From Verrucomicrobiota bacterium (GTDB lineage Bacteria > Verrucomicrobiota > Kiritimatiellia > CAIQIC01): 40,185 bases of DNA. Position numbers and translations under genes: made by a program. This document shows positions 1-7,694 of the stretch, piece after piece. The notes under the pieces were generated by a model that had not been told where the DNA came from, searched no databases, and was given only the letters and a program-made list of their open reading frames with translations. The stretch spans positions 1-40,185 of the forward strand of contig SCQF01000029.1 in assembly GCA_004321905.1 (NCBI GenBank), in the 5' to 3' direction. Numbering within the stretch: position 1 is the stretch's first letter; the number at the start of each line of letters is the position of its first letter.

Positions 1-2661
1 TGGAGGCTCGACGATCCGCGCAATGGCGCGGCCCAAACCGCCTATCGCATCCTTGCGGCGTCCAGCGCGGAGAAATTGGCTCGCAACGAGGGCGATCTGT
101 GGGATAGCGGAAAAGTGTCCGGTGCACAAACGACCTTTGTCCGCTATGCGGGCAAACCACTGGAAGCCTGCCAGCGGGTTTGGTGGAAAGTCCGGTATTG
201 GGATCAGAACGGAAAAGAGCGTCCATGGTCTGAACCGACCTTCTGGGAGACGGCTCTGCTCGACGCCAAGGACTGGCATGGAGCAGAATGGATCGCTTGG
301 AAACCGCAGGAGACCTGGAGCGCGGAGTGGAAGGTGCGCAAGGAAAAGGAGATGGCCGGGGCAAAAGGACCAGCGGAGGTGTGGCCTTTCCTTTCGCAAT
401 CCCGATTGGATATCTTCGAACTCATGCGGTTCCATGAAAAGCCGTACGATCCCGCACCACTGCTCCGCAAGGAGTTCAAATTGGACCAAAAAATCCGGAG
501 TGCACGGGTCTATATCTCGGGTCTTGGATATTATGAGATGACGATCAACGGGAAGCGCGTCGGCGATCACCAACTTGACCCGGCCTGGACCGACTACAGT
601 GATCGCGTGTGCTACGTGGCGTACGACGTAACCAAGGATCTGAAATCCGGACCAAACGCGATTGGCGTAATGCTGGGGCGTGGCTTCTACGGACTGCTGG
701 CGAATGACACATGGGGATTTCAAAGATCTACATATCTCGGGCAACCAAAGCTGAAGCTTCGCCTCATGGTCGAGTTATGGGACGGAACCACCAAGGATAT
801 TGTGAGCGGTCCGGATTGGCGGGTCAAAGGTGGCCCAGTCGTTTATGACTGCCCGCGGCGGGGGGAAGTCCATGATGCCCGGTTGGCGGTTGAAGGATGG
901 GACTTGCCGGGATTCGACGACTCGGCATGGGCGAAAGCTTCCCCGGCCCCCGCGCCCGCCGGTGCCTTGGAAGTTCAGCGCATCGAACCGATTCGCACGG
1001 TGGAAGAGGTGCTTCCAGTCGCCGTTTCCAATCCCAAGCCGGGTGTCTATGTGTATGACCTTGGCCGGAGCATTTCGGGCTGGCCGCGCCTGAAGCTTTC
1101 CGGCCCCGTCGGCACGGAAATTCTCCTGCGCTATTCGAGTTCCGCAGTAGACGAAACGCTTGCCGTCAAACCATATCCTTTCACGCAAAGCGGTTTTATT
1201 CTGTCCGGGCGGGGAGTCGAGGAATTTGAACCGCGATTTTTCCGCACCTCCTTCCGCTATGTGGTTGTTTCCGGGGTGCCTGCGGGGACCGAGCCGAAGA
1301 GTCTTACAGGGGTCGTTGTCCATACCGACTTGCCAGACGCGGGGCACTTCGAATGCTCGAACCCTTTGCTCAATGACATCCACCGCGCAGTTCGCAATAC
1401 GCTGCTGGACAGAGCGCACGGTATTCCGACCGATAGCCAGCGTGAGCAGATGGGTTGGGCGACGGAAGGGCGCCTTTCTTCCGAGGCGACGATTTACAAT
1501 TTTAACACCTCGTTCTTTCACCGGAATTGGATCATTGGTCTTTGGGATTCGCAAGGGGCGGATGGGTACTTTGGAATCTACGCCCCCAGCCCCAGCGAGA
1601 GTGGCGTGGTAGGACTGCCGTGTTGGACTGCCTCAGGGGTGATTGTTCCTTGGACTTATTATCTGTATTACGGCGATGCCGGATTATTGGCAAAGGGGTA
1701 TGATTCCATGCGGCGCTATATGGATGCCTTGCAAAAGACGGCTAAAGAAGACGAGCGGGGTATCCTGCATGAGCGCTATGGCGACTGGCTTCCGCCGAAG
1801 GAGGGGCTTCCGTTGCTGGAAGGCAGAAAGAAATTGGTTCATGTCCCTCCTGAGGGATCGGACATCTACGGAATGGCCTATTATTACCAATGTGCCAAAA
1901 CCATGGAGTCGATTGCGAAAGTTCTCAAACGGGACAAGGATGCGGACAGCTATGCAGAGTTGGCGAAGAAGATCAGTGAAGTATACAACCGTGAATTTTA
2001 CGATCCGGAAATGAAATGCTATCGGGGTGAAGAGCGGCGCATTACGGATTACCGCCAGAGTCCCAATGCGATCTCGCTGTTTTTTGGCCTGGTTCCCGAT
2101 GACCGGCGGACGCAGATTGTGAAGGGACTTGCCGACAACCTCGCAGCCCGGAACTATCGCCTGAGCACGGGGATTCTTGGTACCCAGGCGCTGATGGAGG
2201 TGTTGCCCTTGGGGGGACAGGGGGATGCCGCCTACAAAGTGGCCGCACAGACCGAGTCCCCGAGTTGGGGGTACATGATACGTTCCGGATCGCAGCACAT
2301 CTGGGAGAGATGGGATGGTGGCGATCCCCATCAGGGTTTCAACTGCGTGGGGGGGTATTTTTACCGCTACCTCGCCGGCATCCGACCCGACCCTGAACAG
2401 CCGGGTTTCAAAAAAATCCGGTTGACTCCGACATTTCCGAAAGACCTGGAATGGGTGAACGCCTCCCACGAATCCCTGTATGGTACGATCCGTTCCGAAT
2501 GGAAAAAACAGCCCGATGGCGCAGTCGAATGGAAGGTCACTGTCCCACCGAACACCTCCGCAACGGCTCTCGCGCCAGACGGATATGTTTTCGACCGGGA
2601 TGCCGGCTCGAACCTTGCGCTTACCTCCGGGTGCCATGTTTTGAAGCTCTTGCGGAAATAG
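1..2661 (+). CDS. Alpha-L-rhamnosidase, GH78 family (5' end outside window)
   Basis: Hydrolyses terminal alpha-L-rhamnose from plant or microbial glycans, a polysaccharide-degradation enzyme. The reading frame is open from base 1, and its first residues (NGAAQTAYRI) match the N-terminal beta-sandwich found in GH78 proteins, so the true start lies upstream; the TTG at 76 is not the start. 886 residues are visible. An accessory beta domain with a galactose-binding-like fold follows (about residues 150-320). The (alpha/alpha)6 catalytic barrel then carries the family signature PTDSQREQMGWATEG near residues 476-490; the acidic residues here correspond to the conserved D and E of the usual DCPQRE..GW motif. 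A tryptophan-rich segment (SPSWGYM, HIWERWDGG, about 750-775) also fits the barrel, and a C-terminal beta domain ends the protein. It stands alone on this side of a decayed region, and no other sugar-degradation genes are visible. Confidence 0.9.
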   Translation, partial: WRLDDPRNGAAQTAYRILAASSAEKLARNEGDLWDSGKVSGAQTTFVRYAGKPLEACQRVWWKVRYWDQNGKERPWSEPTFWETALLDAKDWHGAEWIAWKPQETWSAEWKVRKEKEMAGAKGPAEVWPFLSQSRLDIFELMRFHEKPYDPAPLLRKEFKLDQKIRSARVYISGLGYYEMTINGKRVGDHQLDPAWTDYSDRVCYVAYDVTKDLKSGPNAIGVMLGRGFYGLLANDTWGFQRSTYLGQPKLKLRLMVELWDGTTKDIVSGPDWRVKGGPVVYDCPRRGEVHDARLAVEGWDLPGFDDSAWAKASPAPAPAGALEVQRIEPIRTVEEVLPVAVSNPKPGVYVYDLGRSISGWPRLKLSGPVGTEILLRYSSSAVDETLAVKPYPFTQSGFILSGRGVEEFEPRFFRTSFRYVVVSGVPAGTEPKSLTGVVVHTDLPDAGHFECSNPLLNDIHRAVRNTLLDRAHGIPTDSQREQMGWATEGRLSSEATIYNFNTSFFHRNWIIGLWDSQGADGYFGIYAPSPSESGVVGLPCWTASGVIVPWTYYLYYGDAGLLAKGYDSMRRYMDALQKTAKEDERGILHERYGDWLPPKEGLPLLEGRKKLVHVPPEGSDIYGMAYYYQCAKTMESIAKVLKRDKDADSYAELAKKISEVYNREFYDPEMKCYRGEERRITDYRQSPNAISLFFGLVPDDRRTQIVKGLADNLAARNYRLSTGILGTQALMEVLPLGGQGDAAYKVAAQTESPSWGYMIRSGSQHIWERWDGGDPHQGFNCVGGYFYRYLAGIRPDPEQPGFKKIRLTPTFPKDLEWVNASHESLYGTIRSEWKKQPDGAVEWKVTVPPNTSATALAPDGYVFDRDAGSNLALTSGCHVLKLLRK

Positions 2662-2790
2662 ACGAATTTAGGAGCTGACAATGCTGCGATGGATTCTCCC
2701 ACCCGGACCGCATGGCGTCTCAATCCACGCCAACGCTAGCACTGCAAAGGTGCGCCGGGTGAGGGGATGGCGGATGCGTCCCAATAGGCT

Positions 2791-2955
2791 CTAGTGCGAA
2801 CGAATCGCCGCGGCGATGTTCTTGGCGCAGGCGTTGGCCACGTCGCGCTCCAGATCGGTGGCGGTGGGACCAGTCAGAAAATTTGAGGTGCTCCAACCAG
2901 AGGAATGGATGTGTCGGAGTTTGGGGGTAAAAAAAGTGCGTATCCAAATTGTTGA
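2791..2955 (-). pseudogene. C-terminal fragment of an unrecognised gene
   Basis: A 54-codon open stretch on the minus strand ends in TAG and reads like the tail of a real protein (for example GPTATDLERDVANACAKNI followed by AAAIRSH). It has no start codon and is closed upstream by an in-frame TAA. I do not recognise the family. It lies in a region with two other decayed gene pieces, so I read it as a remnant left by rearrangement. A chance open frame remains possible. Confidence 0.35.
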
Positions 2956-2971
2956 TTATTCAAGTGCCTAG

Positions 2972-3112
2972 GTGGGCCACATCCTTGTGGATCAGATACT
3001 GCAAAGTGACGCACAGTTTGTGAAAACTCATCAAATGCGGGAACTCGTCGCCAGCGGAAAATATTTTTTTTGCCCGTTTCAAACAATTAGAGCGTTTCTG
3101 GTAATCATGTAG
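2972..3112 (+). pseudogene. Possible N-terminal gene remnant interrupted by the MITE
   Basis: From GTG 2972 the frame reads VGHILVDQILQSDAQFVKTH and continues for about 39 plausible residues. It then runs into the left end of the 157-bp repeat element at 3090 and stops at TAG 3110. The composition resembles a soluble protein, but I cannot assign a family. No ribosome-binding site is visible, and a TAG lies directly upstream in frame. The best reading is a truncated gene start broken by insertion of the element; chance is the alternative. Confidence 0.25.
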
Positions 3113-3246
3113 CGCAGATGCCGCGAAACAAACGTGATGTTGGCCGCGCGCCACGTAGAAGCGACCTCCGGTCGCTTTTCCTGATGCGGACGGAGTCCGC
3201 ATCTACGCCGGGGCTTCAGCCGGCCACATCATTTATGGAAACGCTC
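3090..3246. mobile_element. 157-bp MITE-like element, complete copy
   Basis: The ends are inverted repeats: a perfect 9-bp core GAGCGTTTC, extending imperfectly to 21 bp (16 of 21 matching). Both ends are flanked by TA, as expected for the target duplication of IS630/Tc1-mariner type transposition. The interior has no coding capacity but forms two perfect 8-bp stems with 3-nt loops, at 3159-3177 (AAGCGACC/GGTCGCTT) and 3184-3202 (ATGCGGAC/GTCCGCAT). A second copy at 40044-40185 matches at 138 of 142 positions, which shows this is a dispersed repeat. It would have to be mobilised in trans by a transposase not present here. Confidence 0.75.
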
Positions 3247-3281
3247 TAATCACGCCGGCCCTACGGCCCGTAGCGTCCGCG

Positions 3282-3428
3282 ATGTGGCGGGAGCTGATCA
3301 AGCGCGTTTGGGAGGTTGATCCGCTGTTCTGTCCGCGGTGTAGCACGGAGATGGTCAAAGCCGCCCCGCGTTCAGCCACCGCGGGACACTCGCTTCCGCA
3401 CCTGAATCTGCGCAAATTCCACACTTGA
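3282..3428 (+). pseudogene. Transposase C-terminal remnant (IS91/IS801-like zinc-binding tail)
   Basis: A 48-codon frame reads MWRELIKRVWEVDPLFCPRC and then degenerates. The pattern of a hydrophobic helix, then EVDPL, then CPxC is the signature of the C-terminal zinc-binding tail of Y2-type (IS91/IS801-like) transposases. There the text usually continues as GGxMRIIAFI; here it reads STEMVKAAPRS and has diverged. The upstream catalytic region is absent, replaced by the right end of the MITE at 3246. It is a non-functional scar of a lost insertion sequence. Family assignment is from memory of the motif, not from a search. Confidence 0.55.
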
Positions 3429-3616
3429 CTTGCCGTCGCGCCAGATGAAAATGCGGTCATGCTTTTTGGGGGCTCAAAAGTGACGTTAAAACGACGCGCC
3501 AGCGGTGGGCGTGCCAAAGTAATTTCTTATAAAGATACAGCCTTCCGCCGGTAGGGGGCGCAACGTTTTGTGCTCCAACAACTATCCCGTGTTCCATCGG
3601 CGTCGAATCCGCGTCC
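3429..3616. other. Non-coding gap before murD
   Basis: No convincing gene is seen. An AT-rich patch, CTTATAAAGATACA at about 3526-3539, could hold a -10 element (TATAAA, 3528-3533) for the murD gene 83 nt downstream, but no good -35 stands at the right distance. No Shine-Dalgarno sequence precedes murD, so its message may be poorly led or leaderless-like. Confidence 0.3.
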
Positions 3617-4978
3617 ATGAAATTCTTTCGTAAAGCGTTGGTGTGCGGACTGGGTGCCAGTGGCCTCGCTGCGGCGCGCCTGTTGCGGCGTGAGGGTACG
3701 GCGGTCACGGCGCTCGATAGCAACGATTCTTCGGCATTGCGTGACAAGTTCCAAGCCCTGGAAAAGGAGGGTGCGCGCGTTTTGCTCGGCGCGGCGGAAA
3801 TTCCTGTCGGCGATTTCGAGGTTGCGGTACTGAGTCCCAGCATTCCCCTTGATTCGCCGTGGGTGAAGGAATTACGGCGGCGCAAGATCCCGTTGCTCGC
3901 AGAATTAGAACTCGGCTGGAGTCGTCATCGCGGCAAGACCATCGCGGTCACCGGCTCCAATGGCAAGAGCACGTGTGTCAAATGGCTGGCGGAATCGTTG
4001 CAGGCGGCCGGATTACGCGCGACACCGGCGGGCAATTATGGCGTGCCGGTGACCCGCGTGGTGGTCGAGCAGCCACAGCTTGATTGGCTCGTGCTCGAGG
4101 TCAGTACGTTCCAATTGGAAACCTGTCAACAATTTCGGCCCGACATCGGTATTCTGCTCAACATTCATCCTAATCACCTCGATCGTCACGGCAACATGGC
4201 GACCTACACGGCGCTCAAGGCACATTTGTTTGCACGAACGCAGCCAGAGAATTTTTGTCTGGTGCACGCGCCGTTAGGAGGATCCATCCGCGCCTTGGCG
4301 GGTGGGGTGGGGAAATGGGCGTCGTTCGGCCTCGCGGCAGACGCGGACTGGCGATTCGACGCGGGACGCGTATGGCACGGTGGGCGGGCGGTCGCAGATT
4401 TACGTGGTACATGTTTCGATAATGAAGTTCTGGGGCAAGCGGGCGCGGCAGTGATGGCGGCCTTGCAAGCGGCCAACGTGGATGTTGCGCACGCGGTACA
4501 AATGGCGCGCGTGTTTCAGCCGCTGCCGCATCGCATGCAGTTGATCGCTGCGTTGAAAGGAGTTCGTTGGGTGAATGATTCCAAAGCCACAAACCTCGCG
4601 GCGTTGGCGGCGGCGCTGCGTATGACGCCGGGCCGTGTGCGCTTGATTGCCGGCGGACTCATCAAAGAAAAAGACTTCGGTGCGGTGAAAGATTTACTGG
4701 CACAAAAAGTTGAAACGGTTTATCTTATCGGACGTGCCGCTTCGACCTTGGCGCAAGCGTGGTCGGAGGTTGTGTCGTGCCGGTTATCCGGCACCTTGGC
4801 GGTGGCGGTGGCACAGGCCGCAGCCGAGGCGCGGGCGGGCGAAACGGTGTTGCTCGCACCGGCGTGTGCCAGTTTTGATCAGTTCAGGAATTTTGAAGAG
4901 CGTGGCGACCTTTTCGCCGACATGGTGGCCGCGCTGGGGCAAAAAATGGAATCGGCAAAGGGAAAAGGACAGGAGTAA
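3617..4978 (+). CDS. murD: UDP-N-acetylmuramoyl-L-alanine--D-glutamate ligase (MurD)
   Basis: Cytoplasmic Mur ligase that adds D-glutamate to UDP-MurNAc-L-Ala using ATP, the second amino-acid addition in peptidoglycan precursor synthesis. It has 453 residues, normal for MurD. The N-terminal Rossmann-like domain opens with CGLGASGLAAARLL. The ATP loop is GSNGKST at 113-119. The central-domain signature HPNHLDRHG follows near residue 180, and the C-terminal ligand-binding domain holds RMQLIAALKGVRWVNDSKAT and later LLAPACASFDQF, the MurD-typical end motif. ATG 3617 fits the family N-terminus, although no ribosome-binding site is evident. The LysM gene follows after 3 nt, so the two are probably cotranscribed. 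The usual upstream partners (murF, mraY) are missing and are replaced by decayed DNA. Confidence 0.96.
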   Translation: MKFFRKALVCGLGASGLAAARLLRREGTAVTALDSNDSSALRDKFQALEKEGARVLLGAAEIPVGDFEVAVLSPSIPLDSPWVKELRRRKIPLLAELELGWSRHRGKTIAVTGSNGKSTCVKWLAESLQAAGLRATPAGNYGVPVTRVVVEQPQLDWLVLEVSTFQLETCQQFRPDIGILLNIHPNHLDRHGNMATYTALKAHLFARTQPENFCLVHAPLGGSIRALAGGVGKWASFGLAADADWRFDAGRVWHGGRAVADLRGTCFDNEVLGQAGAAVMAALQAANVDVAHAVQMARVFQPLPHRMQLIAALKGVRWVNDSKATNLAALAAALRMTPGRVRLIAGGLIKEKDFGAVKDLLAQKVETVYLIGRAASTLAQAWSEVVSCRLSGTLAVAVAQAAAEARAGETVLLAPACASFDQFRNFEERGDLFADMVAALGQKMESAKGKGQE

Positions 4979-4981
4979 ACC

Positions 4982-5905
4982 ATGCAAACAGTTGAGCAGA
5001 AGAGTCAGTGGAAATCGCGCGCGGTGTTCTGTGCCGTCGCGGGCGTACATATTGTGGCGGCCAGCGCGTTGTTGTTCATCTACGGATGCAGCACGACCAA
5101 GGCCCCCAAACCGGAGGCCCCTGCCGCGCCGGTGATGCCGCCGACCAAGGAACCCTCGCCCGTGGTTGAGAAGCCGATGATTCCGCCGCCGCCGCCCGTG
5201 GATTTGGCGCCGGCCGCCAAAGAAACCGCCGCGAGCAAGACCTATGTGGTGCAGGCGGGTGACTCGCTCTCGAAAATCGCACATCACGCGGGCGTCTCGC
5301 AGCGCGAATTGATGGAACTCAACGGCATCAAAAACGCCAATATGCTGCGCGTCGGCCAGAAGATTACGCTTCCGGCCTATTCCAAGGAGCTGGCAGCGGG
5401 TTCGGCCAAGAAGACCGCGGGCAAGAAAGCAACGAGCAGCAAGAAAGCGTCGGCCAAAGCAGCGACGGAAGCCCCGGCGGGCGCGGGCACCTATGTCGTC
5501 AAAGCGGGCGACAGCTTGGCGAAGATTGCGAAACACAACGGCGTGAAGATCAGCGCGTTGCGTGAAGCCAACAAGATCAGTGGTGATCGGATTCGCGTCG
5601 GCCAGAAGCTCGTCATTCCTGGCAAGGCTGCTGCGTCGGAAACGGCACCGGCGGCGACGCCTGAAGCGGTGGCGGCAGCGGGTGCGGCGGGCATGCCTGC
5701 GGCAACCGGCGAAGCGGCGGTGGTTCCGGCTCCAGCCGCGCCGACCGCGCTTCTTGATTACACCGTTCAAGAAGGTGAGACGCTGGACAGCGTGGCCAAG
5801 ACGTTCATGGTGAAGAAGGAAGACATCATGAAGGCCAATGGCGCTACGGATGCCGCGCAGATCAAGCCCGGCATGCGGATCAAGATTCCGGCGCCCATCC
5901 AATAA
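4982..5905 (+). CDS. Membrane-anchored protein with three LysM domains
   Basis: Likely a peptidoglycan-binding envelope protein. The N-terminus has a hydrophobic segment (about residues 16-36) ending FIYGCS. This may be a membrane anchor or a poor lipobox; Tyr at -2 is unusual. A Pro/Ala-rich linker spans about 38-80. Three LysM modules follow at about 85-131 (YVVQAGDSLSKIAHHAGVS), 167-211 (YVVKAGDSLAKIAKHNGVK) and 259-305 (YTVQEGETLDSVAKTF), separated by Ala/Lys-rich linkers. No catalytic domain is present, so it probably acts as a scaffold or targeting factor at the wall. Its place between murD and ftsW suggests a role in septal or elongation-linked wall growth. It starts 3 nt after murD, with GGAG in the murD tail as ribosome-binding site, and is followed by a strong terminator hairpin. 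Confidence 0.9.
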   Translation: MQTVEQKSQWKSRAVFCAVAGVHIVAASALLFIYGCSTTKAPKPEAPAAPVMPPTKEPSPVVEKPMIPPPPPVDLAPAAKETAASKTYVVQAGDSLSKIAHHAGVSQRELMELNGIKNANMLRVGQKITLPAYSKELAAGSAKKTAGKKATSSKKASAKAATEAPAGAGTYVVKAGDSLAKIAKHNGVKISALREANKISGDRIRVGQKLVIPGKAAASETAPAATPEAVAAAGAAGMPAATGEAAVVPAPAAPTALLDYTVQEGETLDSVAKTFMVKKEDIMKANGATDAAQIKPGMRIKIPAPIQ

Positions 5906-5924
5906 TCATTCGGGTGCGCCAGAA

Positions 5925-5958
5925 CGCGGCGGCGGGCTGACGCCCCCGCCGCGTTTTT
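5925..5958 (+). terminator. Rho-independent terminator after the LysM gene
   Basis: A GC-rich stem (CGCGGCGGCGGGC, loop TGAC, GCCCCCGCCGCG, one bulged base) is followed directly by five T residues. It begins 20 nt after the LysM stop codon and lies 49 nt before ftsW. It should end the murD-LysM transcript and leave ftsW on partial read-through or its own promoter. Confidence 0.8.
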
Positions 5959-6006
5959 CATTTCTACGCTGAATTTTTCGCGCACGACGTGGGACCCGGT
6001 TGCCGT

Positions 6007-7146
6007 ATGAAAAAAACCACCAGCCTGCTAATTGCTCTGGTCCTGATCCTGACCACATTCGGCATCATCATGCTGGCCAGCGCCAGTCCGGCGCAGGCGG
6101 AAAAGATGAAACACGGGCCGTATTTTTTCGTCGAGCACCAACTCATATTTTTGGCGCTGGCGTTGGTGGTTGGCATGGGCTGTGCGCTGGTGGACTATCG
6201 GGTGTGGATCAAGCTGGCGCTGCCGGTGATGCTGTTGGCGGTGGTGTTGCTGGTTGCCGTGCGGGTTCCGCCGTTGCGGCACAAGATCAATGGCAGCTAT
6301 CGCTGGCTCATGTTGGGGCCGGTCAACTTCCAACCCTCGGAACTGGCCAAGTTTGCCGTCATTTGCTGGCTGGCGTGGTGGATGTCGCATGTCCGGCGGC
6401 GTGCTACGGATTTCAAAATGGGTCTTGTCATGCCGATGGCGGGGCTGGGGTTGATTTTGGTGTTGCTTATGGTGGAGCCTGATTTTGGCACCACGTTTTT
6501 GATCGCGTTTGTGGGGATGCTGTTGATGTATCTCGGCGGCTCGCGCTTCAAATATCTGGCGGTGGCCGGCATGGGCGGGTTGCTTGGCTTTGCGGCGATG
6601 ATCATGCACAATTCCGTCCGCTCCCGCCGCATCCTCGCGTTCCTCTGGCCCGACGAATACGCTAAAAACGAGGCGTTCCAACTCAACGAAGCGCTCCATG
6701 CTTTCGTGCTGGGCGGCCCCACCGGCGTCGGCTTCGGCGCCAGTATGCAAAAACAACACTACCTCCCGGAAGCGCACACCGATTTCATCTTTCCCATCAT
6801 CGGTGAGGAACTCGGCCTGATCGCCACGCTGCTGGTCGTCTTGGCCTTTATCGTTTTTTTCATTCTGGGGATGCGCATCAGCTTCCGCGCGCCCGACCAA
6901 TTTGGCCGCCTGCTGGCCTTTGGCATCACGATGATGATCACGTTGCAGGCCGCGATCAATATCGCCGTCGTCACCGGTTGTATGCCCACCAAAGGTCTCG
7001 CGTTGCCCTTCATCAGCTACGGTGGCTCCAGCATCCTGCTGACCTACGCCATGGTGGGGGTGCTCATCAACATCGCGCGGCAGGTCGAAGCCGATCCACG
7101 CCCGTCGGATTTCCGCTGCATCCGCGATCAACATCACGACTTCTGA
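6007..7146 (+). CDS. ftsW: SEDS-family peptidoglycan glycosyltransferase FtsW
   Basis: Polytopic inner-membrane glycosyltransferase of the SEDS family that polymerises lipid II at the division septum with a class B PBP. The 379 residues from ATG 6007 give about ten hydrophobic helices. The signatures GPTGVGFGASMQKQHYLPEA, HTDFIFPIIGEE (holding the family's essential Asp) and GLALPFISYGGSS near the C-terminus are classic FtsW/RodA. I chose ATG 6007 (MKKTTSLL) over the in-frame GTG 5989, which has no better ribosome-binding site. FtsW rather than RodA is inferred from the neighbouring murD. Its last 13 nt overlap the end of the convergent NYN gene. Confidence 0.93.
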   Translation: MKKTTSLLIALVLILTTFGIIMLASASPAQAEKMKHGPYFFVEHQLIFLALALVVGMGCALVDYRVWIKLALPVMLLAVVLLVAVRVPPLRHKINGSYRWLMLGPVNFQPSELAKFAVICWLAWWMSHVRRRATDFKMGLVMPMAGLGLILVLLMVEPDFGTTFLIAFVGMLLMYLGGSRFKYLAVAGMGGLLGFAAMIMHNSVRSRRILAFLWPDEYAKNEAFQLNEALHAFVLGGPTGVGFGASMQKQHYLPEAHTDFIFPIIGEELGLIATLLVVLAFIVFFILGMRISFRAPDQFGRLLAFGITMMITLQAAINIAVVTGCMPTKGLALPFISYGGSSILLTYAMVGVLINIARQVEADPRPSDFRCIRDQHHDF

Positions 7147-7613
7147 TCGCGCTTCGGAAAAAAATCGCCGAGGACCGCTGGGGGTGCTTGGTGTTTCAGG
7201 TTGGAGGCGGAACGGCGTAGCGTATTTTCCGTCGCCGCCAAGTGATGCAGAAAGTCGCTACAGCCCAACGTTGCCACGCCGGCGGCGTCCACCGTTTCGC
7301 GTTCGGCGCGGTCGGAAGTGACCACCAGAATTTCTTCCGGTCGCGTCGCTTCGTGCGCGAGGCGCTCGATCACCGAGTCGGCGGTCTGGGCCGCGGTCGC
7401 ATAGATGACCTCCACTGGCGCTGGTGGTTGTGCTTGACGTTCGCCGACGAAACCCGCGCCATCGAAAACCACGGTGATCCGTTCCGCCAACGCCTCGCCG
7501 GTCGCGCCCAGCCGCGCGACCAATTGCTCCCGCGCCGCCGTCCCAATTTTAGCGGGAGCGGGAGCGCGATGCAGTAAACTGTAGCCATCAATGATGATCC
7601 AACGCGCTTTCAT
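7134..7613 (-). CDS. NYN-domain ribonuclease-like protein (YacP/Rae1 type)
   Basis: A PIN-like NYN domain fills the whole 159-residue protein: IIIDGYSLLH at the start, ITVVFDGAG, ILVVTSDRAERE and LGCSDFLHHL carry the four acidic positions expected to bind the metal. Relatives of YacP/Rae1 are small RNases, in Bacillus ribosome-associated, so an RNA-cleaving role in the cytoplasm is inferred. ATG 7613 gives the family-like start MKARWIIIDGY. The frame stays open upstream to 7649, inside a palindromic repeat, and that extension looks spurious. The 3' end overlaps the ftsW end by 13 nt in convergent orientation. Confidence 0.82.
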   Translation of the reverse strand: MKARWIIIDGYSLLHRAPAPAKIGTAAREQLVARLGATGEALAERITVVFDGAGFVGERQAQPPAPVEVIYATAAQTADSVIERLAHEATRPEEILVVTSDRAERETVDAAGVATLGCSDFLHHLAATENTLRRSASNLKHQAPPAVLGDFFPKRDQKS

Positions 7614-7641
7614 CGGCGGCAGTTTGCCACGCAGCGACATG

Positions 7642-7692
7642 TTTTCCAAGGCTTGGAAAAACGGCCTGTTTCATTTTCCAACCCTTGGAAAA
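7642..7692. repeat. 51-bp paired-palindrome repeat, locus 1
   Basis: Two 19-nt arms, TTTTCCAAGGCTTGGAAAA and TTTTCCAACCCTTGGAAAA, are separated by 13 nt. Each arm is nearly self-complementary, and the arms also pair with each other with one mismatch. The copy begins 2 nt beyond the stop codon of the M50 protease gene and lies just upstream of the NYN gene. Confidence 0.9.
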
Positions 7693-7694
7693 CT

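Noticed and set aside
2960-3202. Minus-strand ORF starting MRTPSASGKATGGRFYVARG, repeated at 39839-40156
   Set aside because: Its conserved part is only the internal sequence of the MITE-like repeat; the two versions diverge fully outside the repeat, so it is not a gene.
4784-5902. A 372-codon minus-strand frame opposite the LysM gene
   Set aside because: Its low-complexity Arg/Gly/His composition is the antisense of Ala/Lys-rich LysM linkers; the plus-strand gene is unambiguous.
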